The notes under the pieces: generated by a model
Database searches by the model: none
Seen by the model: only the letters and a program-made list of their open reading frames with translations
What the model was told of the DNA's origin: nothing
Origin: an uncultured Clostridia bacterium
GTDB lineage: Bacteria > Bacillota > Clostridia > Christensenellales > Borkfalkiaceae
Reading direction: 5' to 3'
Assembly (NCBI GenBank): GCA_947629845.1
Contig: CANRFD010000069.1
Coordinates: 1 to 6,961 of the forward strand
DNA: 6,961 nt
Translations under genes and position numbers: made by a program
Shown here: positions 1 to 5,800 of the stretch, piece by piece
Position numbering within the stretch: the first letter of the stretch is position 1
Layout: the number at the start of each line of letters is the position of its first letter

Positions 1-572
1 CGGTGTGTGACCGCGTGCGGGGAGCGGGAACGCATACCCTCGCCGAAACGGTAAAAGCGGGCGAAACGCTGTCGGTTTTGCTCCCCCTCGGCAACGGGTT
101 CACGCTCAAGGAGAGCGAGCGGCGGATCGCCGTCGTGGGCGGCGGAGCGGGCGTCTTTCCCCTCGTTGCCGCCATCCGCGAATTTGCGCCGCACAAGGAG
201 ATTTTTGCCTACATGGGGTTCAGAAACCGCGCCTCCGTCTGCATGCAGTACGAGATGCAGCGGGGCAAGGCGTGCGTTTTGTGCACGGACGACGGCTCCA
301 TGGGCTACCGCGGCACGTCGGTGCAGGCGTTCATGGAGGAGATCGGGCAAGTCCGGCCGGACGCCGTCATCGCCTGCGGCCCCACGCCCATGCTCCGCGC
401 CTTAAAGAGCGCGACGTCGGGCAAAAACATCCCCGTCTACGTCTCCCTCGAGGAGCGCATGGGTTGCGGCGTCGGCGCGTGCCTCGTCTGCGTGTGCGAA
501 AAGACGGACGGCTCCCGCGCCCGCGTCTGCAAGGACGGCCCCGTATTCGAGATCGGCGAGGTGAACTTATAA
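1..572 (+). CDS. pyrK: Dihydroorotate dehydrogenase B, electron-transfer subunit PyrK (5' partial)
   Basis: The gene runs in from the left edge (reading frame begins at base 3). About 189 C-terminal residues are present; the N-terminal FAD-binding part lies outside the window. PyrK passes electrons from the PyrD flavin through a [2Fe-2S] cluster and FAD to NAD+. Visible in residue numbers of this fragment: a nucleotide-binding glycine motif VVGGGAGVFPL (44-54), the NAD-domain motif CGPTPML (125-131), and the C-terminal cluster cysteines C155, C160, C163 and C176 in Cx4Cx2Cx12C spacing, with an extra C165. This arrangement is typical of the PyrK branch of the ferredoxin-reductase superfamily. 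The TAA stop shares its last base with the pyrD ATG, indicating translational coupling and one operon. The GTG at base 3 is an internal valine codon, not a start. Identification is firm because pyrD follows directly. Confidence 0.96.
   Translation, partial: VCDRVRGAGTHTLAETVKAGETLSVLLPLGNGFTLKESERRIAVVGGGAGVFPLVAAIREFAPHKEIFAYMGFRNRASVCMQYEMQRGKACVLCTDDGSMGYRGTSVQAFMEEIGQVRPDAVIACGPTPMLRALKSATSGKNIPVYVSLEERMGCGVGACLVCVCEKTDGSRARVCKDGPVFEIGEVNL
558..564 (+). promoter_or_regulatory. Ribosome binding site for pyrD, inside the end of pyrK
   Basis: GAGGTGA lies 7 nt before the pyrD ATG at 572. It supports this start rather than the longer open frame that begins upstream inside pyrK. Confidence 0.75.
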
Positions 573-1483
573 TGGCAGATCTTCGCGTGACGCTGTGCGG
601 CGTCGAACTGAAAAATCCCATCATTCCCGCCTCGGGCACCTTCGGCTTCGGGCGCGAATACAACGAGCTCTACAATATCTCCTGCCTCGGCGCCGTGGCG
701 ACCAAGGGTCTCACGCCCGCCCCCCGCGTCGGCAACGCCACGCCCCGCATCGCGGAGAGCCGCGGGGTCATTCTCAACGCCGTCGGGCTGCAAAATCCCG
801 GGGTGGAGAGCTTCATCGCGAACGACCTTGCGTGGCTGCGCTCCAAAACGCGCGTCATCGCCAACGTCGCGGGCAGCACGGCGGAGGACTACGGGAAGAT
901 GTGCGCCCGTCTCAACGGCATTGTGGACTTCATCGAACTCAACATCTCCTGCCCCAACGTCAAGTGCGGCGGCATGGCGTTCGGCATCAGGCCGGAAAAC
1001 GTCGCCGAGGTCACTGCCATCGCCAAGGCGGGCTGCCCCGATACCCCGCTCATCGTCAAGCTCTCGCCCAACGCGGAGAGCATTGCGGACAACGCGCGGG
1101 CGGCGGAACGGAGCGGCGCAGACGCGATTTCCCTCGTCAATACGTTCACGGGGCTCGCCATCGATATCGAACGCCGCCGTCCCATCCTCGCCAACAACTC
1201 GGGCGGGGTGTCGGGGGCGGGTATCAAGCCCATCGCCGTGCGCATGGTGTACGAGGCCGCGCGGGCGGTGAAGATCCCCGTCATCGGCATGGGCGGCATC
1301 ACCTGCGCGGAGGACGCCGTCGAATTTCTGATGGCGGGGGCGACCGCGGTGCAGGTCGGCACGCAAAATTTTGCCGATACGCACGCCTGCCCCAAGATCA
1401 TTGCGGCCTTAAGCGGCTGGTGTGATGCCCACGGCGTCGACCGCGTCGCCTCTCTCACCGGCACCCTGAAAATGAACTCCTAA
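572..1483 (+). CDS. pyrD: Dihydroorotate dehydrogenase class 1B, catalytic subunit PyrD
   Basis: A 303-residue FMN-binding TIM-barrel enzyme of the cytoplasm that oxidises dihydroorotate to orotate, the fourth step of UMP synthesis; electrons leave through PyrK to NAD+. Visible motifs: IIPASGTFGFGREY (17-30), KGLTPAPRVGN (45-55), the substrate loop LNAVGLQNPG (68-77), NISCPNVKCGG (124-134) with the expected catalytic cysteine at C127, VKLSPN (162-167), the NT(F)TGL segment (190-195), SGAGIKPIA (214-222) and the FMN-phosphate motif GMGGI (239-243) followed by VQVGTQNF. A catalytic cysteine (class 2 enzymes use serine) and the adjacent pyrK mark it as class 1B. Length is normal for the family. 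The ATG at 572 overlaps the pyrK stop by one base and has a GAGGTGA ribosome binding site. The open frame continues about 100 codons further upstream inside pyrK, but that part is arginine-rich out-of-frame translation. Confidence 0.98.
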   Translation: MADLRVTLCGVELKNPIIPASGTFGFGREYNELYNISCLGAVATKGLTPAPRVGNATPRIAESRGVILNAVGLQNPGVESFIANDLAWLRSKTRVIANVAGSTAEDYGKMCARLNGIVDFIELNISCPNVKCGGMAFGIRPENVAEVTAIAKAGCPDTPLIVKLSPNAESIADNARAAERSGADAISLVNTFTGLAIDIERRRPILANNSGGVSGAGIKPIAVRMVYEAARAVKIPVIGMGGITCAEDAVEFLMAGATAVQVGTQNFADTHACPKIIAALSGWCDAHGVDRVASLTGTLKMNS

Positions 1484-1490
1484 CCCCCCG

Positions 1491-1535
1491 CCCGTCCCTT
1501 GCCCCCTCCTCGGGAGGGGGGTAGGGGGGGTGGGG
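1491..1535 (+). repeat. GC-rich hairpin plus four-G-run element, copy 1 (pyrD-pyrE gap)
   Basis: This fills the middle of the 102-bp gap between pyrD and pyrE. CCCGTCCC (1491-1498) leads to a perfect 8-bp stem, CCCCCTCC (1502-1509) with GGAGGGGG (1513-1520), loop TCG. It runs straight into four G-runs (1512-1514, 1516-1521, 1524-1530, 1532-1535) separated by A, TA and T. The same order of parts, with the same A/TA/T spacers, recurs at 2324-2381. The hairpin and a G-quadruplex would share G-runs, so they exclude each other. No T-tract follows, so it is not a normal intrinsic terminator. It lies in the transcribed leader of pyrE. Confidence 0.7.
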
Positions 1536-1567
1536 CTCCGTCCGCTCCCCAAAAAACCGCAAAAATC

Positions 1568-1573
1568 AAGGAG
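1568..1573 (+). promoter_or_regulatory. Ribosome binding site for pyrE
   Basis: AAGGAG lies 12 nt before the ATG at 1586. The spacing is slightly long, but this is the only good site and it selects that start over a TTG at 1499 that sits inside the upstream repeat. Confidence 0.65.
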
Positions 1574-1585
1574 AAACAACCCCGC

Positions 1586-2239
1586 ATGCTCGAATATAAG
1601 CAACAATTCATCCGCTTCATGGTAGAAAATCAAGTGCTCCTCTTCGGCGATTTCACGTTGAAGAGCGGCCGCCGTGCGCCCTACTTCATCAACGCGGGCA
1701 AATACCGCACAGGCGCGCAGATCGCCCGCCTCGGCGAGTACTACGCCGCGTGCTATCTCGAGCACAAGATCGCGGCAAAGACGCTCGTCGGCCCCGCCTA
1801 CAAGGGCATCCCGCTCGCCGTCGCCACGGCGATCGCCCTCGCAAGCAACCACGGCGTAAACGTCGGCTACTGCTTCGACAGAAAGGAGGCCAAGGATCAC
1901 GGCGAAGGGGGCATGTTCGTGGGGGAACAGCTTACCGACGGCGACGAAGTGTGTCTCATCGAGGACGTCATGACGTCGGGCAAGGCGCTCCGCGAGATCC
2001 TGCCCAAGCTCGCCGCGGAGGCCAAGGTCAACGTCACGTCCATGATCATTTCCGTGGATCGGCAGGAGAAGGGCACGGGCGAAAAGTCGGCGGTTGAAGA
2101 GGCATATGCGGAATACGGGGTCAAGGTACACGCCATCGTCACGATGGAGGACATCATCGAGGCGATGGAGAGCGGCACGATCGGCGGCGCGGAATATCTT
2201 CCCGCGATGCGCGCCTACCGCGCCCTCTACGGCGCCTGA
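1586..2239 (+). CDS. pyrE: Orotate phosphoribosyltransferase PyrE
   Basis: A 217-residue cytoplasmic enzyme that joins orotate to PRPP to give orotidine-5'-phosphate and pyrophosphate, the fifth step of UMP synthesis. Visible parts: N-terminal FGDFTLKSGRRAPYFIN (20-36), typical of the family; GPAYKGIPLA (69-78); the mobile catalytic loop FDRKEAKDHGEGG (97-109) with R99, K100, K103 and H105; and the PRPP-binding signature VCLIEDVMTSGKA (122-134) with E126-D127. The C-terminal region with DRQEKG, AVEEAYAEYGVKV and MEDIIEAM resembles the E. coli-type enzyme (about 213 residues). The ATG at 1586 was chosen because homology begins there and AAGGAG precedes it; the 29 codons open upstream are repeat-derived sequence. 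It follows pyrD by 102 bp, presumably on the same transcript, and the operon is closed by the terminator at 2415-2448. Confidence 0.97.
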   Translation: MLEYKQQFIRFMVENQVLLFGDFTLKSGRRAPYFINAGKYRTGAQIARLGEYYAACYLEHKIAAKTLVGPAYKGIPLAVATAIALASNHGVNVGYCFDRKEAKDHGEGGMFVGEQLTDGDEVCLIEDVMTSGKALREILPKLAAEAKVNVTSMIISVDRQEKGTGEKSAVEEAYAEYGVKVHAIVTMEDIIEAMESGTIGGAEYLPAMRAYRALYGA

Positions 2240-2252
2240 CCCCCTTTGGGGG
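2240..2252 (+). other. Small G/C hairpin directly after the pyrE stop
   Basis: CCCCC (2240-2244) pairs with GGGGG (2248-2252) across a TTT loop, starting one base after the pyrE TGA. The following CGTGTTCTT is only mildly T-rich, so this is at best a weak terminator or a transcript 3'-end stabiliser. It may also be the left edge of the repeat cluster that follows. Confidence 0.35.
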
Positions 2253-2254
2253 CG

Positions 2255-2346
2255 TGTTCTTGCCCACCCCCTTGGCTCCCCCCATTGGGGGAGCTGTCAC
2301 GTAGTGACTGAAGGGGTTTCTCCCCCGTCCCTCTTTGTTCTTGCCC
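2255..2346. repeat. 11-bp direct repeats bracketing an approximately 70-bp segment
   Basis: TGTTCTTGCCC occurs at 2255-2265 and again, identically, at 2336-2346. The 70 bp between them (2266-2335) contain the three-helix palindromic element. This is the geometry expected if a small element inserted and duplicated its target. It could also come from recombination between related repeats, because the right-hand copy is the left end of the second hairpin/G-run element. Confidence 0.5.
2268..2316. repeat. Three-helix palindromic intergenic element
   Basis: Three nested or adjacent helices can be drawn. An outer stem joins CCCCTT (2268-2273) to AAGGGG (2311-2316). The first inner hairpin joins GCTCCCCC (2275-2282) to GGGGGAGC (2287-2294). 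The second inner hairpin joins GTCAC (2296-2300) to GTGAC (2304-2308) with loop GTA. The result is a compact three-way junction of about 49 nt. The core GGGGGAGCTGTCAC...GTGACTGA resembles short intergenic repeats I recall from gut clostridial genomes; this is from memory and not a database result. It contains no gene, and its function is unknown. Confidence 0.65.
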
Positions 2347-2381
2347 TCCCCCTGCGTAAGGGGGAGGGGTAGGGGTGGGGG
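2324..2381 (+). repeat. GC-rich hairpin plus four-G-run element, copy 2 (after pyrE)
   Basis: CCCGTCCCT (2324-2332) is followed by a 10-bp perfect stem, CCCTCCCCCT (2344-2353) with AGGGGGAGGG (2359-2368), loop GCGTA. Four G-runs follow (2360-2364, 2366-2369, 2372-2375, 2377-2381) separated by A, TA and T, the same spacers as in the copy at 1491-1535. The stem and loop sequences differ between the copies, but the architecture and spacers are kept. Confidence 0.7.
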
Positions 2382-2414
2382 TACGCCCTAAATCCCCCGC
2401 CCCGCCACATCACC

Positions 2415-2448
2415 CCGCCCGCGGCCACGGCCGCGGGCGGTTCTATTT
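2415..2448 (+). terminator. Intrinsic terminator of the pyr operon
   Basis: A 12-bp perfect GC stem, CCGCCCGCGGCC (2415-2426) with GGCCGCGGGCGG (2429-2440), is followed at once by TTCTATTT (2441-2448). The central two-base gap means the innermost pairs must open to form the loop. This is the strongest hairpin in the gap and the only one there with a U-rich tail. Confidence 0.8.
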
Positions 2449-2475
2449 CCCGCGCCCGCTTCATACGCTATCCGT
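2441..2475 (+). promoter_or_regulatory. Possible weak promoter giving a leaderless ATPase mRNA
   Basis: Only 27 nt separate the terminator tail from the ATPase ATG, and they contain no ribosome binding site. TACGCT (2464-2469) could be a -10 element, which would place the start of transcription at about 2476, the A of the ATG. The matching -35 position reads TTCTAT, a poor match. This is tentative; expression by read-through from pyrE is the alternative. Confidence 0.22.
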
Positions 2476-5082
2476 ATGGAACAGTACGGACAAACTCTCA
2501 AAGAGGTCTGTGCGCGCGTGAACAGCGGCAGCGGCGGGCTGACTTCCGCCGAGGCGGCGCAGCGGCTGCGGCAAAACGGCGCAAACGCTATCAAAAGCGG
2601 AAAGAAAAAGAGCAAACTCATGCTCTTTTTTGCGCAGTTCAAAGATCTGATGACGCTCATCCTCGTCGCCGCGGCGGCGCTGTCCGCCGTGCTCGCCTTC
2701 CTGACCCGCGATAAAAACGAGCTCGCCGACACGGGCATCCTGCTCTTCATCATATTCTTGAACGCCGTCGTCGGCTTTTTGCAGCAATACCGCGCCGACG
2801 CCGCACTGGAAAAACTGAAAAAACTGTCGTCCTCCACGGCGAAGGTGGTGCGTGACGGGAAGATCCTCGTCGTAGACGCCGAAACGCTCGTCGTCGGCGA
2901 CGTCATCGAACTCGCGGAGGGCGACCGCGTCCCCGCCGATTGCCGCATCCTCTCCTCGTCGGACTTCCGCACCGACGAATCCTCGCTCACGGGGGAGAGC
3001 CGCCCCGTAAAAAAGCGGGAGTGCACCGTCAGCAAGCCGTCGCTCGCCGAGCGCGCCAACACGGCGTTCATGTCCACCTTCTGCGTGCACGGCACGGCGC
3101 GCTGCCTCGTCGTCGCCACGGGCATGGATACCGAAATGGGCAAGATCGCGGCGCTTCTGAAGGAGCAGAAGGAGGCGCCCTCCCCCCTCGACAGGACGGT
3201 CGCCAAGCTCGGCAAGGTCATTTCGGCGACCGTTCTCGCCGTCGCCGCCGTGCTCTTTTTGGGCGGGCTCATCGCGGCCCGCGTCAGCTTTTTGCAGAAT
3301 GTGATGAACGCCGTCGCCGTCGCCGTTGCCGCCATTCCCGAGGGGATGGGGGCGGTCGTCACCGTCATTTTGGCGATGGGGGTGCAGCGGATGGCGAAGT
3401 CCCGCGCCGTCATGCGCAAGCTCTCCGCTGTGCAGTCGCTCGGCAGCTGCAGCGTCATCTGTTCGGATAAGACGGGCACGCTGACAAAGAACAGGATGAC
3501 GGTGGAGGAGATCGCCACCGACTTTTCCAAACCGGACGAACGCTACTCAAATTCGCCGCTTCAGGGGCGGCTTCTGATGTGTATGCGCGCCTGCCACACG
3601 GTAAAGGGGAGCGCGGGCGGATATGTGGGCGACCCCACCGAAGTCGCCCTCGTGGAATACGCCGACCGCTGCGGCGCGCGGGGGGAGTTCCGCATCGTGG
3701 GCGGCACGCCGTTCTCCTCGGCGCGCAAGCGCATGAGCGTCGTCGCGGAGCGGGAGGGCAGCCGCCGCCTGTACGCAAAGGGCGGCGCGGAGATCCTCCT
3801 GAAGTGCTGCGACAAGATGGGCACGGAGGGGGGAGAACGCCCGCTCACGGAAGCCGACAGGGCGGCCATCCTCGCCCGCTGCAGGCAGATGGAAGGGCGC
3901 GCCATGCGCGTTCTCGCCTTTGCGGAGGGGGAAGGGGAGGAGGAACGCGGGCTCACCTTTTTGGGGCTCGCCGCCATGCTCGACCCGCCCAAGGAAGGCG
4001 TGAAGGAGGCCGTCGAGGCGTGCGCCCGCGCGGGCGTAAAGACGGTGATGATCACGGGGGACAGCCCCGAGACGGCGTTCGCCATCGCCTCCCGCCTCGG
4101 CATCGCCGCCGCGCGCTCCGAGGTGATCACGGGGGAGGAAATCGACGCAATGGGGGCGGAATACGCGCAGAACGCCCAAAAATATTCCGTCTACGCCCGC
4201 GTCTCGCCGGGGCACAAGTCGCAGATCGTAAAAGCGTTGCAGGAGCGCGGCGAAGTCGTTGCCATGACGGGGGACGGCGTGAACGACGCGCCCGCCCTCC
4301 GCGCCGCCGACGTGGGGGTGGCCATGGGCTCGGGCACCGACGTCACCAAGAGCGCGGCGGACATGGTGCTCACGGACGACGATTTTTCCACCATGGTGAA
4401 GGCGGTGGAGGAGGGCAGGAACGTATTCTGCAACATCAAAAAGACTATCGCCTTCTTCCTCGCCACCAATCTCGCCGAAGTGCTGTGCGTGCTCGTCGCC
4501 TCCCTCGTGTTCTGGCAGTGCGGCTTTCTCACCTCCACGCAGCTTTTATGGGTCAATCTCATCACCGACTCGCTGCCCGTGCTCGCCCTCGGCGTGGAGC
4601 GCACGGAGGGCACGATGGCGCGGCCGCCCGTCTCGGACAGGGAAATTTTCTCCAAGCGCTCGCTCGCCCGCATCGCCTTCTTCGCGCTGCTGCAGACGGG
4701 CATCGTCCTCGGCGTCTTTGCCTACGGGCTCGCCCGTTGGGGGCAGGGCGCGGCGAGCACTGCGGCCTTTCTCGCCCTGTCGTTCTGCGAGCTCTTCCAC
4801 GCCTTCAACGTCCGCTCGGACGGCGCGCACCCGAAGGACCTCGTCTCCAACCGCGCGCTCCTCTGCACGGTCGCCGTCGGCGTCGCCGTAAACGTGCTGC
4901 TCGTCGTCGTGCCGCCGCTCTGCGCAGCGTTCGATCTCACCCCGCTGAACGGCGTGCAGTGGGCGGCCGTATCCCTCCTCTCCCTCTCCGTCATTCCCGT
5001 CGGCTTCCTGTACAAGGCGATCGCGGAACGGGGGCTCAAAAGGTTCGGAAATCGTACCCCGCTTCGCGGAAATGCGCGATGA
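2476..5082 (+). CDS. P-type Ca2+-transporting ATPase (PII, SERCA-like)
   Basis: An 868-residue cation pump of the cytoplasmic membrane, most likely exporting Ca2+ at the cost of ATP. Domains in order: N-terminal cation-ATPase segment with GLTSAEAAQRL (21-31); TM1-2 (about 48-105); actuator domain with LTGES (171-175); TM3-4 (about 247-300) with VAAIPEG (284-290); phosphorylation motif DKTGTLT (D331); nucleotide-binding domain with KGGAE (435-439); DPPK (503-506); TGD (527-529); TGDGVNDAP (598-606); then C-terminal membrane segments. By alignment from memory with SERCA, all main Ca2+ ligands are kept: E289 (TM4), N665 and E668 (TM5), N694, T697 and D698 (TM6), and E772 (TM8). The TM4 motif reads PEGMG where PEGLP is usual. 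There is no ribosome binding site before this ATG, but the homology begins here. The 3' end overlaps the convergent deacetylase gene by 47 bp. The ion is inferred; Mn2+ or another cation is possible. Confidence 0.93.
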   Translation: MEQYGQTLKEVCARVNSGSGGLTSAEAAQRLRQNGANAIKSGKKKSKLMLFFAQFKDLMTLILVAAAALSAVLAFLTRDKNELADTGILLFIIFLNAVVGFLQQYRADAALEKLKKLSSSTAKVVRDGKILVVDAETLVVGDVIELAEGDRVPADCRILSSSDFRTDESSLTGESRPVKKRECTVSKPSLAERANTAFMSTFCVHGTARCLVVATGMDTEMGKIAALLKEQKEAPSPLDRTVAKLGKVISATVLAVAAVLFLGGLIAARVSFLQNVMNAVAVAVAAIPEGMGAVVTVILAMGVQRMAKSRAVMRKLSAVQSLGSCSVICSDKTGTLTKNRMTVEEIATDFSKPDERYSNSPLQGRLLMCMRACHTVKGSAGGYVGDPTEVALVEYADRCGARGEFRIVGGTPFSSARKRMSVVAEREGSRRLYAKGGAEILLKCCDKMGTEGGERPLTEADRAAILARCRQMEGRAMRVLAFAEGEGEEERGLTFLGLAAMLDPPKEGVKEAVEACARAGVKTVMITGDSPETAFAIASRLGIAAARSEVITGEEIDAMGAEYAQNAQKYSVYARVSPGHKSQIVKALQERGEVVAMTGDGVNDAPALRAADVGVAMGSGTDVTKSAADMVLTDDDFSTMVKAVEEGRNVFCNIKKTIAFFLATNLAEVLCVLVASLVFWQCGFLTSTQLLWVNLITDSLPVLALGVERTEGTMARPPVSDREIFSKRSLARIAFFALLQTGIVLGVFAYGLARWGQGAASTAAFLALSFCELFHAFNVRSDGAHPKDLVSNRALLCTVAVGVAVNVLLVVVPPLCAAFDLTPLNGVQWAAVSLLSLSVIPVGFLYKAIAERGLKRFGNRTPLRGNAR

Positions 5083-5722
5083 TGCGGGGAAGCGCCTCGG
5101 CGGTGGCGGTGTGCCCCGCGCCGTCGTGCATGAGTAGAACGACGCGCCGCTTGCTGCCCGCCGTGGAGACGGCGGTGCGGTAGATGCTCTCCGCCGTCGC
5201 GTCTCTTGCGACGCCGTCGCCGCATTCCGCGTTCCAGCCGACGACGGTGTACCCCTGCGCCTCCACCAGCGCCTTCTGCCGCTTGCGCCGCTCCCCGCCG
5301 TAGGGGAAGCGGTAGAGGGTGGGGGTGACGCCCGCCGCCTCCTTGATGACCTCCGCGCACGCCTCGATGTCCTTCAGAAGCGCCTCGTCGGAGGCGTAGA
5401 TCTCCGTCGCGACGTGGGTGTTGGAGTGTACGCCGATGGCGTGCCCCGCCTCCGCCATGCGCCGCATGATGTCCCGCCTGCCGCAGATGCGGTCGCCGAC
5501 GACGAAGAAGGTCGCCTTCACCCCCTCCCTGTCGAGGACGTCGAGCACGGCGGTCGTCACCTTGGTGGAGGGGCCGTCGTCAAACGTGAGATAGATCGCC
5601 TTTTCCTCTTCCGCAAATACCGAAACGGGCTTTGCCGCCGTCGTGTAGCGGGTGCCGAAGTGGGCGAGGAACATGAGCAGCGCCACAAAGAACACCGCAA
5701 ACGGAATGTATTTTTTCTGCAT
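5036..5722 (-). CDS. Polysaccharide deacetylase, NodB/CE4 domain, membrane-anchored or secreted
   Basis: A 228-residue protein that probably removes acetyl groups from a cell-wall polymer such as peptidoglycan. Residues 5-20 are hydrophobic after MQKK, giving a signal peptide or anchor; VFA/EE (35-39) is a possible signal-peptidase site but sits far from the hydrophobic core, so an anchor is more likely. CE4 motifs: TFDDGPS (46-52; D48 catalytic, D49 metal), HSNTH (99-103; metal H99 and H103), YRFPYGG (137-143; R138), WNAECGDG (163-170; D169) and LLMHDG (196-201; H199). The WN...GD form resembles a clostridial subgroup rather than the classic DxxDW motif. The real product starts at 5722; the frame stays open another 396 codons antisense to galM, which is not coding. 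AAGG lies only 1 nt before the ATG, so initiation may be weak. The last 15 codons overlap the ATPase gene in antisense. The exact polymer is not determinable from sequence. Confidence 0.93.
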   Translation of the reverse strand: MQKKYIPFAVFFVALLMFLAHFGTRYTTAAKPVSVFAEEEKAIYLTFDDGPSTKVTTAVLDVLDREGVKATFFVVGDRICGRRDIMRRMAEAGHAIGVHSNTHVATEIYASDEALLKDIEACAEVIKEAAGVTPTLYRFPYGGERRKRQKALVEAQGYTVVGWNAECGDGVARDATAESIYRTAVSTAGSKRRVVLLMHDGAGHTATAEALPRIIAHFREAGYDFRTF

Positions 5723-5732
5723 GCCTTGAGTT

Positions 5733-5750
5733 TGCGGAAATCTGCGGAAA
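5733..5750. promoter_or_regulatory. Tandem TGCGGAAA direct repeat, 10-bp period
   Basis: TGCGGAAA occurs at 5733-5740 and 5743-5750, exactly one helical turn apart, ending 3 bp before the galM -35 element. It lies at about -56 to -39 for galM and just upstream of the deacetylase start codon. The position and phasing suit a regulator-binding site for the divergent pair, but no known operator is recognised. Confidence 0.4.
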
Positions 5751-5753
5751 ATA

Positions 5754-5782
5754 TTTACAACGCCGCGCTTTTGTGCTATAAT
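5754..5782 (+). promoter_or_regulatory. Sigma-A-type promoter of galM
   Basis: The -35 element TTTACA (5754-5759; five of six consensus bases) and the perfect -10 element TATAAT (5777-5782) are separated by exactly 17 bp. TGC directly before the -10 adds an extended -10. Transcription should start at about 5789, leaving a leader of roughly 12 nt that begins at the ribosome binding site. Confidence 0.88.
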
Positions 5783-5788
5783 GAAGAA

Positions 5789-5794
5789 AAGGAG
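5789..5794 (+). promoter_or_regulatory. Ribosome binding site for galM
   Basis: AAGGAG lies 6 nt before the ATG at 5801, ideal spacing. It fixes the start and excludes the longer open frame that runs upstream antisense to the deacetylase. Confidence 0.88.
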
Positions 5795-5800
5795 AACATC

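Noticed and set aside
1502..1535. Terminator between pyrD and pyrE
   Set aside because: The hairpin is followed by G-runs, not a T-tract, and the same architecture recurs elsewhere as a repeat.
1499..1585. 29-codon upstream extension of pyrE from a TTG
   Set aside because: It encodes repeat-derived sequence from the hairpin/G-run element, lacks a ribosome binding site, and lies outside the homology to PyrE.
3579..5183. Long plus-strand open frame (about 530 codons) inside the ATPase gene
   Set aside because: It is arginine- and glycine-rich out-of-frame translation of the ATPase with no recognisable domain; the ATPase frame carries every expected motif.
5414..5800. 129-codon upstream extension of galM
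   Set aside because: It is antisense to the deacetylase. The perfect ribosome binding site and promoter place the start at 5801.
5723..5800. Riboswitch or clear promoter for the deacetylase in the divergent gap
   Set aside because: The gap is only 78 bp, no known riboswitch fold is seen, and no minus-strand -35/-10 pair with good matches was found.
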